NCBI GenBank assembly: GCA_003963245.1
Contig: RXJX01000018.1
Coordinates: 1 to 64,000, forward strand
Reading direction: 5' to 3'
DNA from: Neisseriaceae bacterium
GTDB taxonomy: Bacteria; Pseudomonadota; Gammaproteobacteria; Burkholderiales; UBA11063
Length of the DNA stretch: 64,000 nt
A program made the position numbers and the translations under genes. This document shows, piece by piece, positions 22,063 to 30,895 of this stretch. Under the pieces are notes generated by a model, which searched no databases, was not told the origin of the DNA, and was given only the letters and a program-made list of their open reading frames with translations. The number at the start of each line of letters is the position of its first letter. Position 1 is the stretch's first letter.

Positions 22063-24429
22063 ATGACAACTAAGAAGAAGATATTTACGACATTAATGGC
22101 AAGTGCTGGGCTAATTGGCTACGGCTATCCATTGACTGCGTTAAATTATCTCGAACAGTCCGCGGTAGAGTCAGTACCTCAACAGTGTACAACTCAAGAT
22201 TTTGACTGGTACGAAAAATCTGGAGCAGATAGCGTAACTATACCTCTTGTGGAATCACAATCATTATTTGTTCAAGCAGATACCATCACTGGTCAGAATA
22301 AACAAACTCATATTGCACAAGGCAATGTCATTGGCTACAAAGAAAGCCAAACCATTACTTCAGATTGGTTAATCTACGATCAAGCGCATGACCGCGCAAC
22401 TTTAGGTGATAATTATGTATTAACTCGTGAATATGATGCAGTTCAGGGTAAATGGGCAGATTATTATCTTGATTTGAATAAAGGTACCTTCACTCAGGCA
22501 CGAGCATTCTATAACAAAGATAATATTAGTGCAACAGGTGAATCAATTTCGACACAAGATAGCAAGCATATGACCATTGACAATGGTTTTATGACCGCAT
22601 GTAATCCAAATGATCCCGCATGGTATATAAAATCCAACCATATGACTTTTGACTATCAAAACTCTGAAGGTTCTGCACGAAATGCAACCATGTATTTTGA
22701 GTCTATCCCAATTTTTTCATCACCGTATATGACATTCCCACTAGGACAAAGAAAATCTGGATGGTTAACACCGAACTTTGGTGGAACAAGCACGGCTGGA
22801 ACGATGTTTTCTGAAGCTTACTATTGGAATATGGCTCCCAATTATGATATGACAATTACTCCAGAATACTGGACCAGTCAAGGGCTTATGATCACGGATA
22901 AATTTCGCTATATGACAGAATCAAACGTAGGCTCGATTTATACTGAACAAGTGCCTTATTCATACGGTGGAACAGTGCCAAATACTTATCGTTATTACTG
23001 GAGCTTAAACGACACATATAGCCCGCTACAATACTTCACGACAGGCTATAACTATAATGTAGTTTCAGATAATAATTATTTTAATGATTTTGGTAACTTC
23101 TATTCGGTAACAGATAATGTAAATTTGGAACAATCAGCGTTTGTACAATATAAACCAACTTGGGGTTTAGCTAGCGTTAAAGTTGTAAATTATCAAACAC
23201 TATACCCTTATGGTTATGGAACAACTATTCCTATTTACTCATCATATCCTGCGGTAAATTTTAATGTTAATGATCAGGATATTGGTTCTAGTGGATTAAA
23301 ATGGAATTTATTAAGCCAATATACCGACTTTCAGTCACCAGCAATGCAAAGTGGCGAACGAACAATGCTCTATCCGAGCGTAAAGTACCCTTTTCAATCA
23401 GCATGGGGATTCGCAACGCCCAAATTTGGTTATAGTTATACCTATTATGATGTTGGAAATGATCCTGGCTATCCTAATTCTGCAGCGCAAATTAACCGAG
23501 CTTTACCAATAACATCATTGGATACTGGTTTATACTTTGATCGCCCAATGGGACTTTCTGGTGGTAGTTATACACAAACCTTTGAACCGCGTGCGTATTA
23601 CTTATATATACCGGAACAAAATCAATCCAATATCCCAATTTTTGATACTGCAACAGCCACGTACAATTATAATCAGTTATTTAGTGAAAATCGCTTCTCA
23701 GGTTACGACCGGATTAACATGGCAAACGATATAACTATTGGTGGTACTACAAGAATTTTAAATGACGCTAATGGCACTGAGTTAATGAACCTAAGCGTAG
23801 GTTATCGCTACTACATTACACCTGAAAATAACTTCCTTTATGGTAATGCAACTCAAGATGCTCAATTATTCTTACCAACGCCAAACCTAATTGGAGAATT
23901 GAATAATAATTGGAGTAGACAATTCTCAACTAATGCTAATTTTCAATACGATACCGTCTACGATACGATTGATGCATGGAATGTTGGGATGAAATTTAAT
24001 CCAGATGATGGTAAAGTCCTAACTATTGGTTATGGCTACCAATATAACTTGCCATTACTCTACTATGCATACACGCCGGGACAAGCATTTACTCCAGTTG
24101 CTTACGAAAATCAATACGCAATAAATGTAGCCGGACAGTGGCCAATTTATGACAACATCTACGCAGTTGGACGAAGCAACTATGACTTTACCCGTGGTTT
24201 AATGTTGAATTTCCTTGGGGGCTTAGAGTATAACGGTGGCTGCTATACAGTTAGCGCAGTATACCAACAATTTATCTTTAACTACAACCAAGTACAGCAA
24301 AATTATCTATTGAATTTCTCATTTAAAGGTATCGGTAACGTTGGATCTGGAGACCCAAGCAGCAATCTCAAAATTGGTGTTCCTGGTTATATACCTGTCG
24401 GTCAACTTCAACAAAATCAATTCCAGTAG
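22063..24429 (+). CDS. lptD: LPS-assembly protein LptD
   Basis: Outer-membrane beta-barrel that inserts lipopolysaccharide into the outer leaflet together with LptE. The 788-residue precursor starts with a signal peptide (to about residue 27), then an OstA/LptA-like periplasmic domain (LFVQADTITGQ...AQGNVIGY near residues 68-90). A barrel rich in Tyr/Asn follows, with the conserved barrel-start segments SSPYMTFPLGQRKSGWLTPNFG near 222-245. Cysteines near residues 42, 179 and 726 could provide the inter-domain disulfides. surA follows after 8 bases, matching the conserved lptD-surA-pdxA order. Confidence 0.94.
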   Translation: MTTKKKIFTTLMASAGLIGYGYPLTALNYLEQSAVESVPQQCTTQDFDWYEKSGADSVTIPLVESQSLFVQADTITGQNKQTHIAQGNVIGYKESQTITSDWLIYDQAHDRATLGDNYVLTREYDAVQGKWADYYLDLNKGTFTQARAFYNKDNISATGESISTQDSKHMTIDNGFMTACNPNDPAWYIKSNHMTFDYQNSEGSARNATMYFESIPIFSSPYMTFPLGQRKSGWLTPNFGGTSTAGTMFSEAYYWNMAPNYDMTITPEYWTSQGLMITDKFRYMTESNVGSIYTEQVPYSYGGTVPNTYRYYWSLNDTYSPLQYFTTGYNYNVVSDNNYFNDFGNFYSVTDNVNLEQSAFVQYKPTWGLASVKVVNYQTLYPYGYGTTIPIYSSYPAVNFNVNDQDIGSSGLKWNLLSQYTDFQSPAMQSGERTMLYPSVKYPFQSAWGFATPKFGYSYTYYDVGNDPGYPNSAAQINRALPITSLDTGLYFDRPMGLSGGSYTQTFEPRAYYLYIPEQNQSNIPIFDTATATYNYNQLFSENRFSGYDRINMANDITIGGTTRILNDANGTELMNLSVGYRYYITPENNFLYGNATQDAQLFLPTPNLIGELNNNWSRQFSTNANFQYDTVYDTIDAWNVGMKFNPDDGKVLTIGYGYQYNLPLLYYAYTPGQAFTPVAYENQYAINVAGQWPIYDNIYAVGRSNYDFTRGLMLNFLGGLEYNGGCYTVSAVYQQFIFNYNQVQQNYLLNFSFKGIGNVGSGDPSSNLKIGVPGYIPVGQLQQNQFQ

Positions 24430-24437
24430 GAGCTATT

Positions 24438-25853
24438 GTGAGCAAAAAATATACTTTAATCATGGCAATGGCATTTTTTTTAAGCAGTGCTTTTGCCGAT
24501 CAAATAGAGTCAAGTAATTCAGTTACGGCAAAAGCTGAGAGCAATCTGGCAAACCAAGTATTACCAACGCCAACGCCGGCAGCTGTACCTGTGGCAAAGC
24601 CACTGAATTCAGCACCACTAAAGCCGGTGAATAAAATTGTTGCCTATGTCAATAAACGAATTATTACCCAAAATGAACTAAACAGTCAAATGGTTCAAGC
24701 GCGCTTTAATTTAGCACAGCGTGGGATTAGGGATACCAATACTGCAGATTTAAAGAATAAAGTCTTAGAGCAAATGATTATGCAGCAAATTCAATTGGAT
24801 CTAGCTCAACGTGGAGGAATTAAAACCTCCGACGCTGAAGTTAACGATGCTATTGCCGCCAATGAAAAAGCTCAAAGAATAACTGATGATCAAATGCGTC
24901 AAAAATTAGCAGCTCAAGGGTTAAGCTATGACGATTTTAGAAATCAAATTCGTGATCAGATTACGATTGAAAAACTTAAGCAGCGTGAAGTAGATGGGCG
25001 GGTGGTAATTAATGAGGATGAGGTTACCCGTATCTTAAATAGTGAAACCTATAGAAATAAAATTGACTACCGTTTAGCTGACATTGTGATTAATTTACCA
25101 GAACAAGCCACACAGGAAATTATTGCTCAAAAGCAAAAACAAGCTGACTCTGTTTATCAACTTCTCAAGCAGGGACAATCTTTTGATCAAATGGCAATTA
25201 AATACTCTTCTGCTCCCAATGCCTTAGCTGGTGGTGACTTAGGTTGGAAAAGTAATACTTCTCTACCGCCAATTATTCTTAACCAATTAACCGGATTAAA
25301 AGAGGGTGAAATTACTCAAGTGATTAAACTGCCGATCGGTTTTTTCATTTTTAAGGTTAATGGAATTAAACAACATGGCACTCCACAAATTGTCCGCCAA
25401 TATAATGTACGACATATACTGATTAAGGTAAATGAACTCACCAGTGATGACGAAGCACATCAAAAAATCAATGATATTCGGGCAAAAATTGTTAAATATA
25501 ATGGCGATCCTGTTCGTGAAAGCCAGGAATTTGTTGAGATGGCTAAACAATACTCGGAAGATACCAGCAGTTTAAAAGGTGGCGATATTGGCTGGGTGAG
25601 TAAAGGCGATACAGTACCACAATTTGAACATGCCATGCTTATTACTCCAATTGGGCAGATCAGTCAACCTATTCGTTCACCGTTTGGCTGGCATATACTA
25701 GAAGTAATGAATACACGTGATAGTAATCTGGCTAACGACAAAGAAAAAGCTGAAATCCGAATGGAACTCCGCGATACCAAGGCACAAATGCTCTATACAG
25801 AATGGATACGAAATTTGAAAGAAATGGCATATGTTAAAATCAATGATGATTAA
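24438..25853 (+). CDS. surA: Periplasmic chaperone / peptidyl-prolyl isomerase SurA
   Basis: Chaperone for outer-membrane proteins, including LptD. The start is GTG with TAGGAG just upstream. Order: signal peptide ending ...SSAFA (about residue 20), a Pro/Ala-rich linker to about residue 62, the SurA N-terminal domain beginning KIVAYVNKRIITQNELN, then two parvulin domains (near 212-310 and 325-430), each with the GGDLGW/GGDIGW hallmark. Length is 471 versus 428 in E. coli, the extra being the linker. Its 3' end overlaps the possible pdxA start. Confidence 0.95.
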   Translation: MSKKYTLIMAMAFFLSSAFADQIESSNSVTAKAESNLANQVLPTPTPAAVPVAKPLNSAPLKPVNKIVAYVNKRIITQNELNSQMVQARFNLAQRGIRDTNTADLKNKVLEQMIMQQIQLDLAQRGGIKTSDAEVNDAIAANEKAQRITDDQMRQKLAAQGLSYDDFRNQIRDQITIEKLKQREVDGRVVINEDEVTRILNSETYRNKIDYRLADIVINLPEQATQEIIAQKQKQADSVYQLLKQGQSFDQMAIKYSSAPNALAGGDLGWKSNTSLPPIILNQLTGLKEGEITQVIKLPIGFFIFKVNGIKQHGTPQIVRQYNVRHILIKVNELTSDDEAHQKINDIRAKIVKYNGDPVRESQEFVEMAKQYSEDTSSLKGGDIGWVSKGDTVPQFEHAMLITPIGQISQPIRSPFGWHILEVMNTRDSNLANDKEKAEIRMELRDTKAQMLYTEWIRNLKEMAYVKINDD

Positions 25854-26835
25854 TAAACGTTGGCTAATTTGTGTTACCAGTGGTGAACCAGCAGGGATAG
25901 GTCCAGAAATCTGCCTTGATCTGCTTGATTCAAGTTATAACCATGATTATCGCTTGCTGATTATTGGTGATATAGAGTTACTAAAAAATCGAGCAAGATT
26001 ATTACATAAAACCATTGAATTCAATCAGATTCAAGATATTGAGAATGATAATTTCGATTCTCAAAAATTAAATGTATTCAGCATAACTTGTCCAAAACAC
26101 GACTGCCTAGGTATTCCTGATCCAAGTAATGCAGCTTATGTCTTGGCTACCTTAGACAAAGCAATTGAACTATGTAAGAAACAACTAAGTAATATTATTG
26201 TTACGGCACCAATAAATAAAGATATCATAAATCAAGCAGGAACTTTATTTAGCGGTCATACTGAATACTTCGCTGAAAAGTTTAATATTCCCAAAGTAGT
26301 TATGATGCTAAGTAACCAGATTTTAAAAGTTGCACTCCTAACTACACATCTCCCCCTGAAAGATGTTCCAGCCGAAGTCACCTCAGTAAACTTAGAGCAA
26401 ACGCTGGCAATCATTCATCAATCATTTAATAAGTATTTTAGTATTGCCAAACCACGGGTTGCAGTATGTGGCTTAAATCCCCATGCAGGAGAAAATGGCT
26501 ATTTAGGTAGTGAAGAAATTGAGATCATAAACCCAATAATTGATTTATGGCAAAAACGCGGATACAATGTAACTGGTAGCTACCCTGCTGATACGATATT
26601 TAATCGACACTCCGAGTTTGACGTAATTTTAGCAATGTATCACGACCAAGGTTTACCTATTGTTAAATTTTCAGGGTTTGAATATGGTGTTAATACTACA
26701 TTGGGATTACCGATTATCCGTACCTCAGTGGATCATGGCACAGCACTAAATTTGGCAGGTAGTGGAAAAGCTTCAAGTTCGAGCTTAATAGCCGCACTTT
26801 ACGCAGCAACACAGGGTTATTTTGCTACCAAATAA
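25831..26835 (+). CDS. pdxA: 4-hydroxythreonine-4-phosphate dehydrogenase
   Basis: NAD-dependent enzyme of pyridoxal 5'-phosphate synthesis. About 330 residues, normal length. Motifs: TSGEPAGIGPEICL at the start, TAPINKDIINQAG, the metal-ligand His segments SGHTEYFAEKF and MYHDQGLPIVKF, and SVDHGTALNLAGSGKAS near the C-terminus. Starts at 25831, 25843 or 25846 are all in frame and all inside the end of surA, so translation is probably coupled. The usual next gene, rsmA (ksgA), is not present. Confidence 0.95.
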   Translation: MLKSMMINKRWLICVTSGEPAGIGPEICLDLLDSSYNHDYRLLIIGDIELLKNRARLLHKTIEFNQIQDIENDNFDSQKLNVFSITCPKHDCLGIPDPSNAAYVLATLDKAIELCKKQLSNIIVTAPINKDIINQAGTLFSGHTEYFAEKFNIPKVVMMLSNQILKVALLTTHLPLKDVPAEVTSVNLEQTLAIIHQSFNKYFSIAKPRVAVCGLNPHAGENGYLGSEEIEIINPIIDLWQKRGYNVTGSYPADTIFNRHSEFDVILAMYHDQGLPIVKFSGFEYGVNTTLGLPIIRTSVDHGTALNLAGSGKASSSSLIAALYAATQGYFATK

Positions 26836-27081
26836 GTCTAAATCGGGAGTTTTTGTTTTAAGATTAAGTGATATTTACCCTATTTTACGACAGATTATTG
26901 TTAAATCACTTATCTTCACTAGGATAAAAATGCTAAAATACCCCCGTTAATTTTTAATTATAAACAAAATAAGCTCAATTCGGTTTGAATTCGCCATAAA
27001 GATTTCTCTAGTAGGTGAGAAATAGATTGATACTCCAGAATGACAAATCATCTTGAGCCTCATTTAATTTGAGTAAGAAAA
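26836..27081 (+). promoter_or_regulatory. Promoter and possibly structured leader RNA of the efflux pair
   Basis: An extended -10 (TGC TAAAAT, 26931-26939) would start transcription near 26946. The leader holds several pairings: GCTCAA (26973-26978) with TTGAGC (27053-27058), a perfect 7-bp hairpin ATTTCTC/GAGAAAT (27002-27008/27017-27023), AATTC/GAATT (26977-26981/26987-26991), and GATT/AATC. CTCAA could instead pair with TTGAG at 27069-27073, directly before the GTG start. It resembles a multi-branched regulatory leader, but I cannot match it to a known riboswitch. Confidence 0.35.
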
Positions 27082-28467
27082 GTGCATATACGTAATTGGT
27101 CTTGCCTTAGCGCAATTCTCACTATAGCTGGTTGTAGCTGGTTATCCAGCCCAACAACGCCACAAGTAAACAGTCCACAACAATTTGACCAGGCACAGGG
27201 AAACTATCAAAGCATAGAAAGCCTACCTTATTTGGCATGGTGGCAAAATTTTAATGATCCAAAGCTAAATGAGCTAATTGAGAGTAGCTTAAAAAATAAT
27301 CTCGATCTAGAAGTTGCATTGTCCAACTTAGAGCAGGCACAAGGTCAATTACGCCAAGTTCAGCTAAGCTGGATCCCAGTTGTTCCAATTCTCGCTGGAT
27401 ATTCATCTAACCCAGGATTTGGAGATATAGGAACATTCTATGGTATTTGGCCACAATATACGATTAACATAGCTCAATTAATTAAACAACAAGAACGTGC
27501 AAAATATAATTTAGAAATGAACAAGGCAATGGTTGATGGAGTTCGTCTAACTGTAATAGGACAAGTTAGTTCCGGATACTTTACCTTGATTGCTCAGCAA
27601 GAACAGTTAGCTCTACTTAACCGTTTAAACGACGATATGAACGAATTAGTTAAAATTCTTAAACAAGAAGTCAGTATTGGGCTAAAAGATAACGTTGACT
27701 TAACTGGGCTAATGTCACAACAACAATTAATACAAGCACAAATTAGCATTGCCACGCATAATATTATCTTAAGCCAAAATACTTTACGTTACTTATTAAA
27801 TCAAAATCCAGGAACTATCACCAATAGTAATAATTTTGCTAAGCTAGATTTTAATAAATTTAAACCCGGTGCACTACCAGCCACAGTACTGCAAAATCGT
27901 CCAGATTTAAAAATGGCAGAATACGCGGTTAAATCGGCACACGCAGGGGTTGGCGTAGCATATGGTAATTTATTTCCATCTTTACAGCTAGATAGCTTCT
28001 TCGGTGCCGGCAGTAGCAATGGTACAATCGGTAACCCTGTAAATTATTCACCAATGCAAGATGCATATATAAACTGGGGAATTAATCCTAGTACTTTTGG
28101 TGAAATTGAAGCGCAAAAAGGAGCTTATCAGGCTCAAGTATATCGCTATATTCAAACTGTGCGTAAAATACTTAAAGATGTTGACAATGATTTTTCTGCA
28201 AATCGTCAATATAGCAGTAATTACCAAAGTACTCAACAAGCGTGGAAAGATCTGGCTGAAAAATATAAGTTGCAACAAGGACTTTATCAGACTGGGATCA
28301 TGTCGTATACTCAGCTTTTAAATAATAAAATACAACTTGATAATCTAGCACTAACAGTTAATCAAGCAAAACTCCAGCAAGCTATCACTGTAGTTAATCT
28401 ATACCAAGATCTAGCTGGTGGTTATAAATATCAAAAACCAGAATCAACAACTTCTATAACGGACTAA
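27082..28467 (+). CDS. Outer-membrane efflux lipoprotein (NodT/TolC family)
   Basis: Outer-membrane channel of a tripartite exporter. The 461-residue precursor begins with GTG and a lipoprotein signal with lipobox TIAGC (Cys near residue 18). It then has the NodT-family start YLAWWQNFNDPKLNELIESSL and two OEP repeats, the second around NRPDLKMAEYAVKSAHAGVGVAYGNLFPSL. The long coiled-coil hairpins expected of the periplasmic tunnel are Gln-rich here. An HlyD adaptor starts 4 bases downstream. No inner-membrane pump is encoded next to them. Confidence 0.85.
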   Translation: MHIRNWSCLSAILTIAGCSWLSSPTTPQVNSPQQFDQAQGNYQSIESLPYLAWWQNFNDPKLNELIESSLKNNLDLEVALSNLEQAQGQLRQVQLSWIPVVPILAGYSSNPGFGDIGTFYGIWPQYTINIAQLIKQQERAKYNLEMNKAMVDGVRLTVIGQVSSGYFTLIAQQEQLALLNRLNDDMNELVKILKQEVSIGLKDNVDLTGLMSQQQLIQAQISIATHNIILSQNTLRYLLNQNPGTITNSNNFAKLDFNKFKPGALPATVLQNRPDLKMAEYAVKSAHAGVGVAYGNLFPSLQLDSFFGAGSSNGTIGNPVNYSPMQDAYINWGINPSTFGEIEAQKGAYQAQVYRYIQTVRKILKDVDNDFSANRQYSSNYQSTQQAWKDLAEKYKLQQGLYQTGIMSYTQLLNNKIQLDNLALTVNQAKLQQAITVVNLYQDLAGGYKYQKPESTTSITD

Positions 28468-28471
28468 TTAC

Positions 28472-29476
28472 ATGAGATTATCTTTATTACGCAGACTAAA
28501 ACGGAATATTACTTTTGCCAATAGTGTAATTTTTATTGGTGCAATTACCGCCCTGCTATATATTTTTTCCTACCTATTTCCTGTTACCGATAATGCATTT
28601 GTGGTTAATAATGTCCGTCCGGTAGCAGCGCTGGTTAAAGGTTATGTGACTAATGTGTATGTTAAAAATGGAGATAGTGTCAAAAAAGGACAAAAGCTCT
28701 TTACTGTCTTTGATAAACCATATCGTTATGCCGTCGAACAAAATGAAGCAGATCTGGCAGCAGCTAAATCTAAGTTAATTACACTACAAAAGACACTAGA
28801 ACGAGATGAACAGGTAAGTCAAAACCAACAAGAAACTTACACCAAACTTGCTCAAGATGATGAAAAATACCAGAAAGCATATAAAATAAATGCAGTATCA
28901 CTAATGACTTTGCAAAATTCAGAGCAAGAAACCAAAGGTGCTAAAGCTAGTTTGGTAGCTAGTCAAAAGCAAATTGAAATTGATAAGTCAAGTATCGAAA
29001 CACAAAAAAAAGAAATAGCTTCAACCGAAGCTAAGCTGAAAAATGCACAGGTCGATTTAGATCTAACTACCGTTTATGCCGAAAATGACGGTATCATTCA
29101 AAATTTTTATTTAAGCATCGGCACTCCTGTTAACGTCAATCAACCATTATTCTCATTTATTGATACTGATGAAGTATATTTTCAGGCAAATTTTAATGAA
29201 ACTGATTTACGCAAAGTGCATAAAGGTTCAAAAGTTTTAATTATGCCACGTACCTATTTTGCACAAAAGATCTTTCATGGTGTAGTTGTATCTGATTATT
29301 GGAGCGCTAACCGTCAACTAACTGATAGTCGTTCACAAATCCAGAGCGTAACCAATGAAAATCAATGGGTGTTACTGCCTCAACGGCTTCCTGTGCAAAT
29401 TAAGGTACTTGACTTAGACGACAAGTACCCTCTACGAGTTGGAACCAGTGCTTACGTTTATATCGAGACAGAGTAA
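28472..29476 (+). CDS. HlyD/EmrA-type periplasmic adaptor
   Basis: Membrane-fusion protein linking an inner-membrane pump to the outer-membrane channel. The 334 residues have one N-terminal membrane helix (about 15-36), a split biotinyl-lipoyl domain (VKGYVTNVYVKNGDSVKKGQKLF and the matching half YAENDGIIQNFYLSIGTPVN), a coiled-coil hairpin between them (about residues 95-185), and a beta-barrel domain. It is the EmrA/AaeA type with one transmembrane anchor. It follows the NodT gene by four bases. Confidence 0.85.
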   Translation: MRLSLLRRLKRNITFANSVIFIGAITALLYIFSYLFPVTDNAFVVNNVRPVAALVKGYVTNVYVKNGDSVKKGQKLFTVFDKPYRYAVEQNEADLAAAKSKLITLQKTLERDEQVSQNQQETYTKLAQDDEKYQKAYKINAVSLMTLQNSEQETKGAKASLVASQKQIEIDKSSIETQKKEIASTEAKLKNAQVDLDLTTVYAENDGIIQNFYLSIGTPVNVNQPLFSFIDTDEVYFQANFNETDLRKVHKGSKVLIMPRTYFAQKIFHGVVVSDYWSANRQLTDSRSQIQSVTNENQWVLLPQRLPVQIKVLDLDDKYPLRVGTSAYVYIETE

Positions 29477-29509
29477 ATCTTATACAATCACTTAGTAAAG
29501 AATCATTGT

Positions 29510-29992
29510 ATGGATAATCAAGATTTAACCTTTAAAACGTCAACTGGTCGCTTTAATTATCGGGTTGGAGCAATAATTATCCGTGATGGCAAAGTTCTGA
29601 TGATACAAAACCAATCGTCCAGCTGTTTTTACTCTGTTGGTGGCAGAATCAAATATGGCGAAAGTAGTGCTCAAGCCGTGATACGGGAAGTATTTGAAGA
29701 AACTGGAGTTTATTTGGCGATTGATCGGCTAGGATTTATTCATGAGAATTTTTTTGTTGAGCGAGTAAGTAATGAGGTCTTTCATGAGTTATCTTTGTAT
29801 TATTACATGATAATCCCAGAAGATTTTGCTCCACACTGCACAAGTACTACTGAGAACGGAATAAATGAATCTCTGTCATGGTTAAATATAAACACTCTAG
29901 ACAATCTGGAAGTTTACCCTACATTTTTTAAAGCCCAATTAACAAACCAAACATCTGCAATAACTCATATAACTGAATACCTTGATCATTAA
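29510..29992 (+). CDS. NUDIX hydrolase
   Basis: A 160-residue protein with a complete Nudix box, GGRIKYGESSAQAVIREVFEETGV, near residues 44-67, matching Gx5Ex7REUxEExGU. Such enzymes hydrolyse nucleoside diphosphates linked to another moiety; the substrate is not deducible. The start has only a weak ribosome-binding site, 33 bases after the adaptor gene, so it may be read from the same transcript. Confidence 0.82.
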   Translation: MDNQDLTFKTSTGRFNYRVGAIIIRDGKVLMIQNQSSSCFYSVGGRIKYGESSAQAVIREVFEETGVYLAIDRLGFIHENFFVERVSNEVFHELSLYYYMIIPEDFAPHCTSTTENGINESLSWLNINTLDNLEVYPTFFKAQLTNQTSAITHITEYLDH

Positions 29993-30050
29993 TTAGCATC
30001 AAAAAATAAAGTACACCCAATCAATAATTAAATTAGAGATTCAACATTTG

Positions 30051-30728
30051 CTAGCTAATCGGCTTTGCTAGGATTAATTTAAGCATAACTTCATATAAAT
30101 TATCGTTGCGAAAATTAAATCTAAACTCACTTTCTTTGAGGTGCAAATAAGCTTTATGCTTGGCTAAGCCTTGAAATTTTCCTGTACGATCTTTGACAAA
30201 CTGCCAAAAATTATCAAGATTTTCGACATAGCTTGGCTTATTGGCATAGCTTTTATCATGATCATAGCCAACAGCGACAAAGCCATCTTCGGACTTAACT
30301 TCTACTGCATGCACAGTAACCTCTTCTGTTGACTTGCCTTGTAAAATGCTCCGTAACTTAGCAGCAGTACAATTTGCGAGCATATCAACATAAACCTTAC
30401 CTCTGCGTTTTAATATTCCAAGATTATTGGCAAGCTTAGTACCTAGATTATTTATTTTCTCAGGTTCATTATGTTCATCCGGAACAGAGTCAAAAAATAG
30501 TTCACGCTCTTCTGCCATCTCTTCAACAAAGGGCGCATATTGCTCACTGAATTCTACAATACGTTCGCGAATTTCATTCAAGTAGCGATTAACAGTATTC
30601 CGATTGATCGCCGTTTTAAGTGCAATCTGTGTCGCGGATAGGTCTTCAGCAAAATAACGCACCATCTTACGGAATTTATATTCCGATATTTTGGCACGAC
30701 GCACATATTTATTTTTGGTAAATTCCAT
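30051..30728 (-). mobile_element. IS1595/IS1016-type transposase, probably inactive
   Basis: The intact 225-residue frame resembles IS1016-type transposases of the IS1595 family. An N-terminal helix-turn-helix (DLSATQIALKTAINRNTVNRYL, residues 30-51) precedes a DDE-type core with GILKRRGKVYV, SEDGFVAVGYDHD, ENLDNFWQFVKDR and the C-terminal YLHLKESEFRFNFRN. In my alignment the first catalytic Asp of the family motif VDESYFG is replaced (EMAEERELFF, Glu in its place), while the second Asp, an acidic third position and the Lys remain. I find no terminal inverted repeats or target duplication around it. It is a decayed or domesticated copy rather than a complete IS. Confidence 0.65.
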
Positions 30729-30895
30729 CTGTTTAACCTCTTTTGACTTGCTATTCTAGTCTAGCTTTTTAGGGCAAACTAGCTAATTGACTAAAGCACG
30801 TGCTATTATATTGCTTAGTTATAATACGAGCGCCGCTTATGCGTAACGCAGCTGTATTAACCTGTATTTTAACATGAAATTAAGTAAGAGATATA

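Noticed and set aside
30000..30830. TAGCTAAT-containing sequences on both sides of the transposase (near 30053 and 30780) as possible element ends
   Set aside because: They are in direct, not inverted, orientation, are short and contain a palindromic TAGCTA, so they are likely chance matches.
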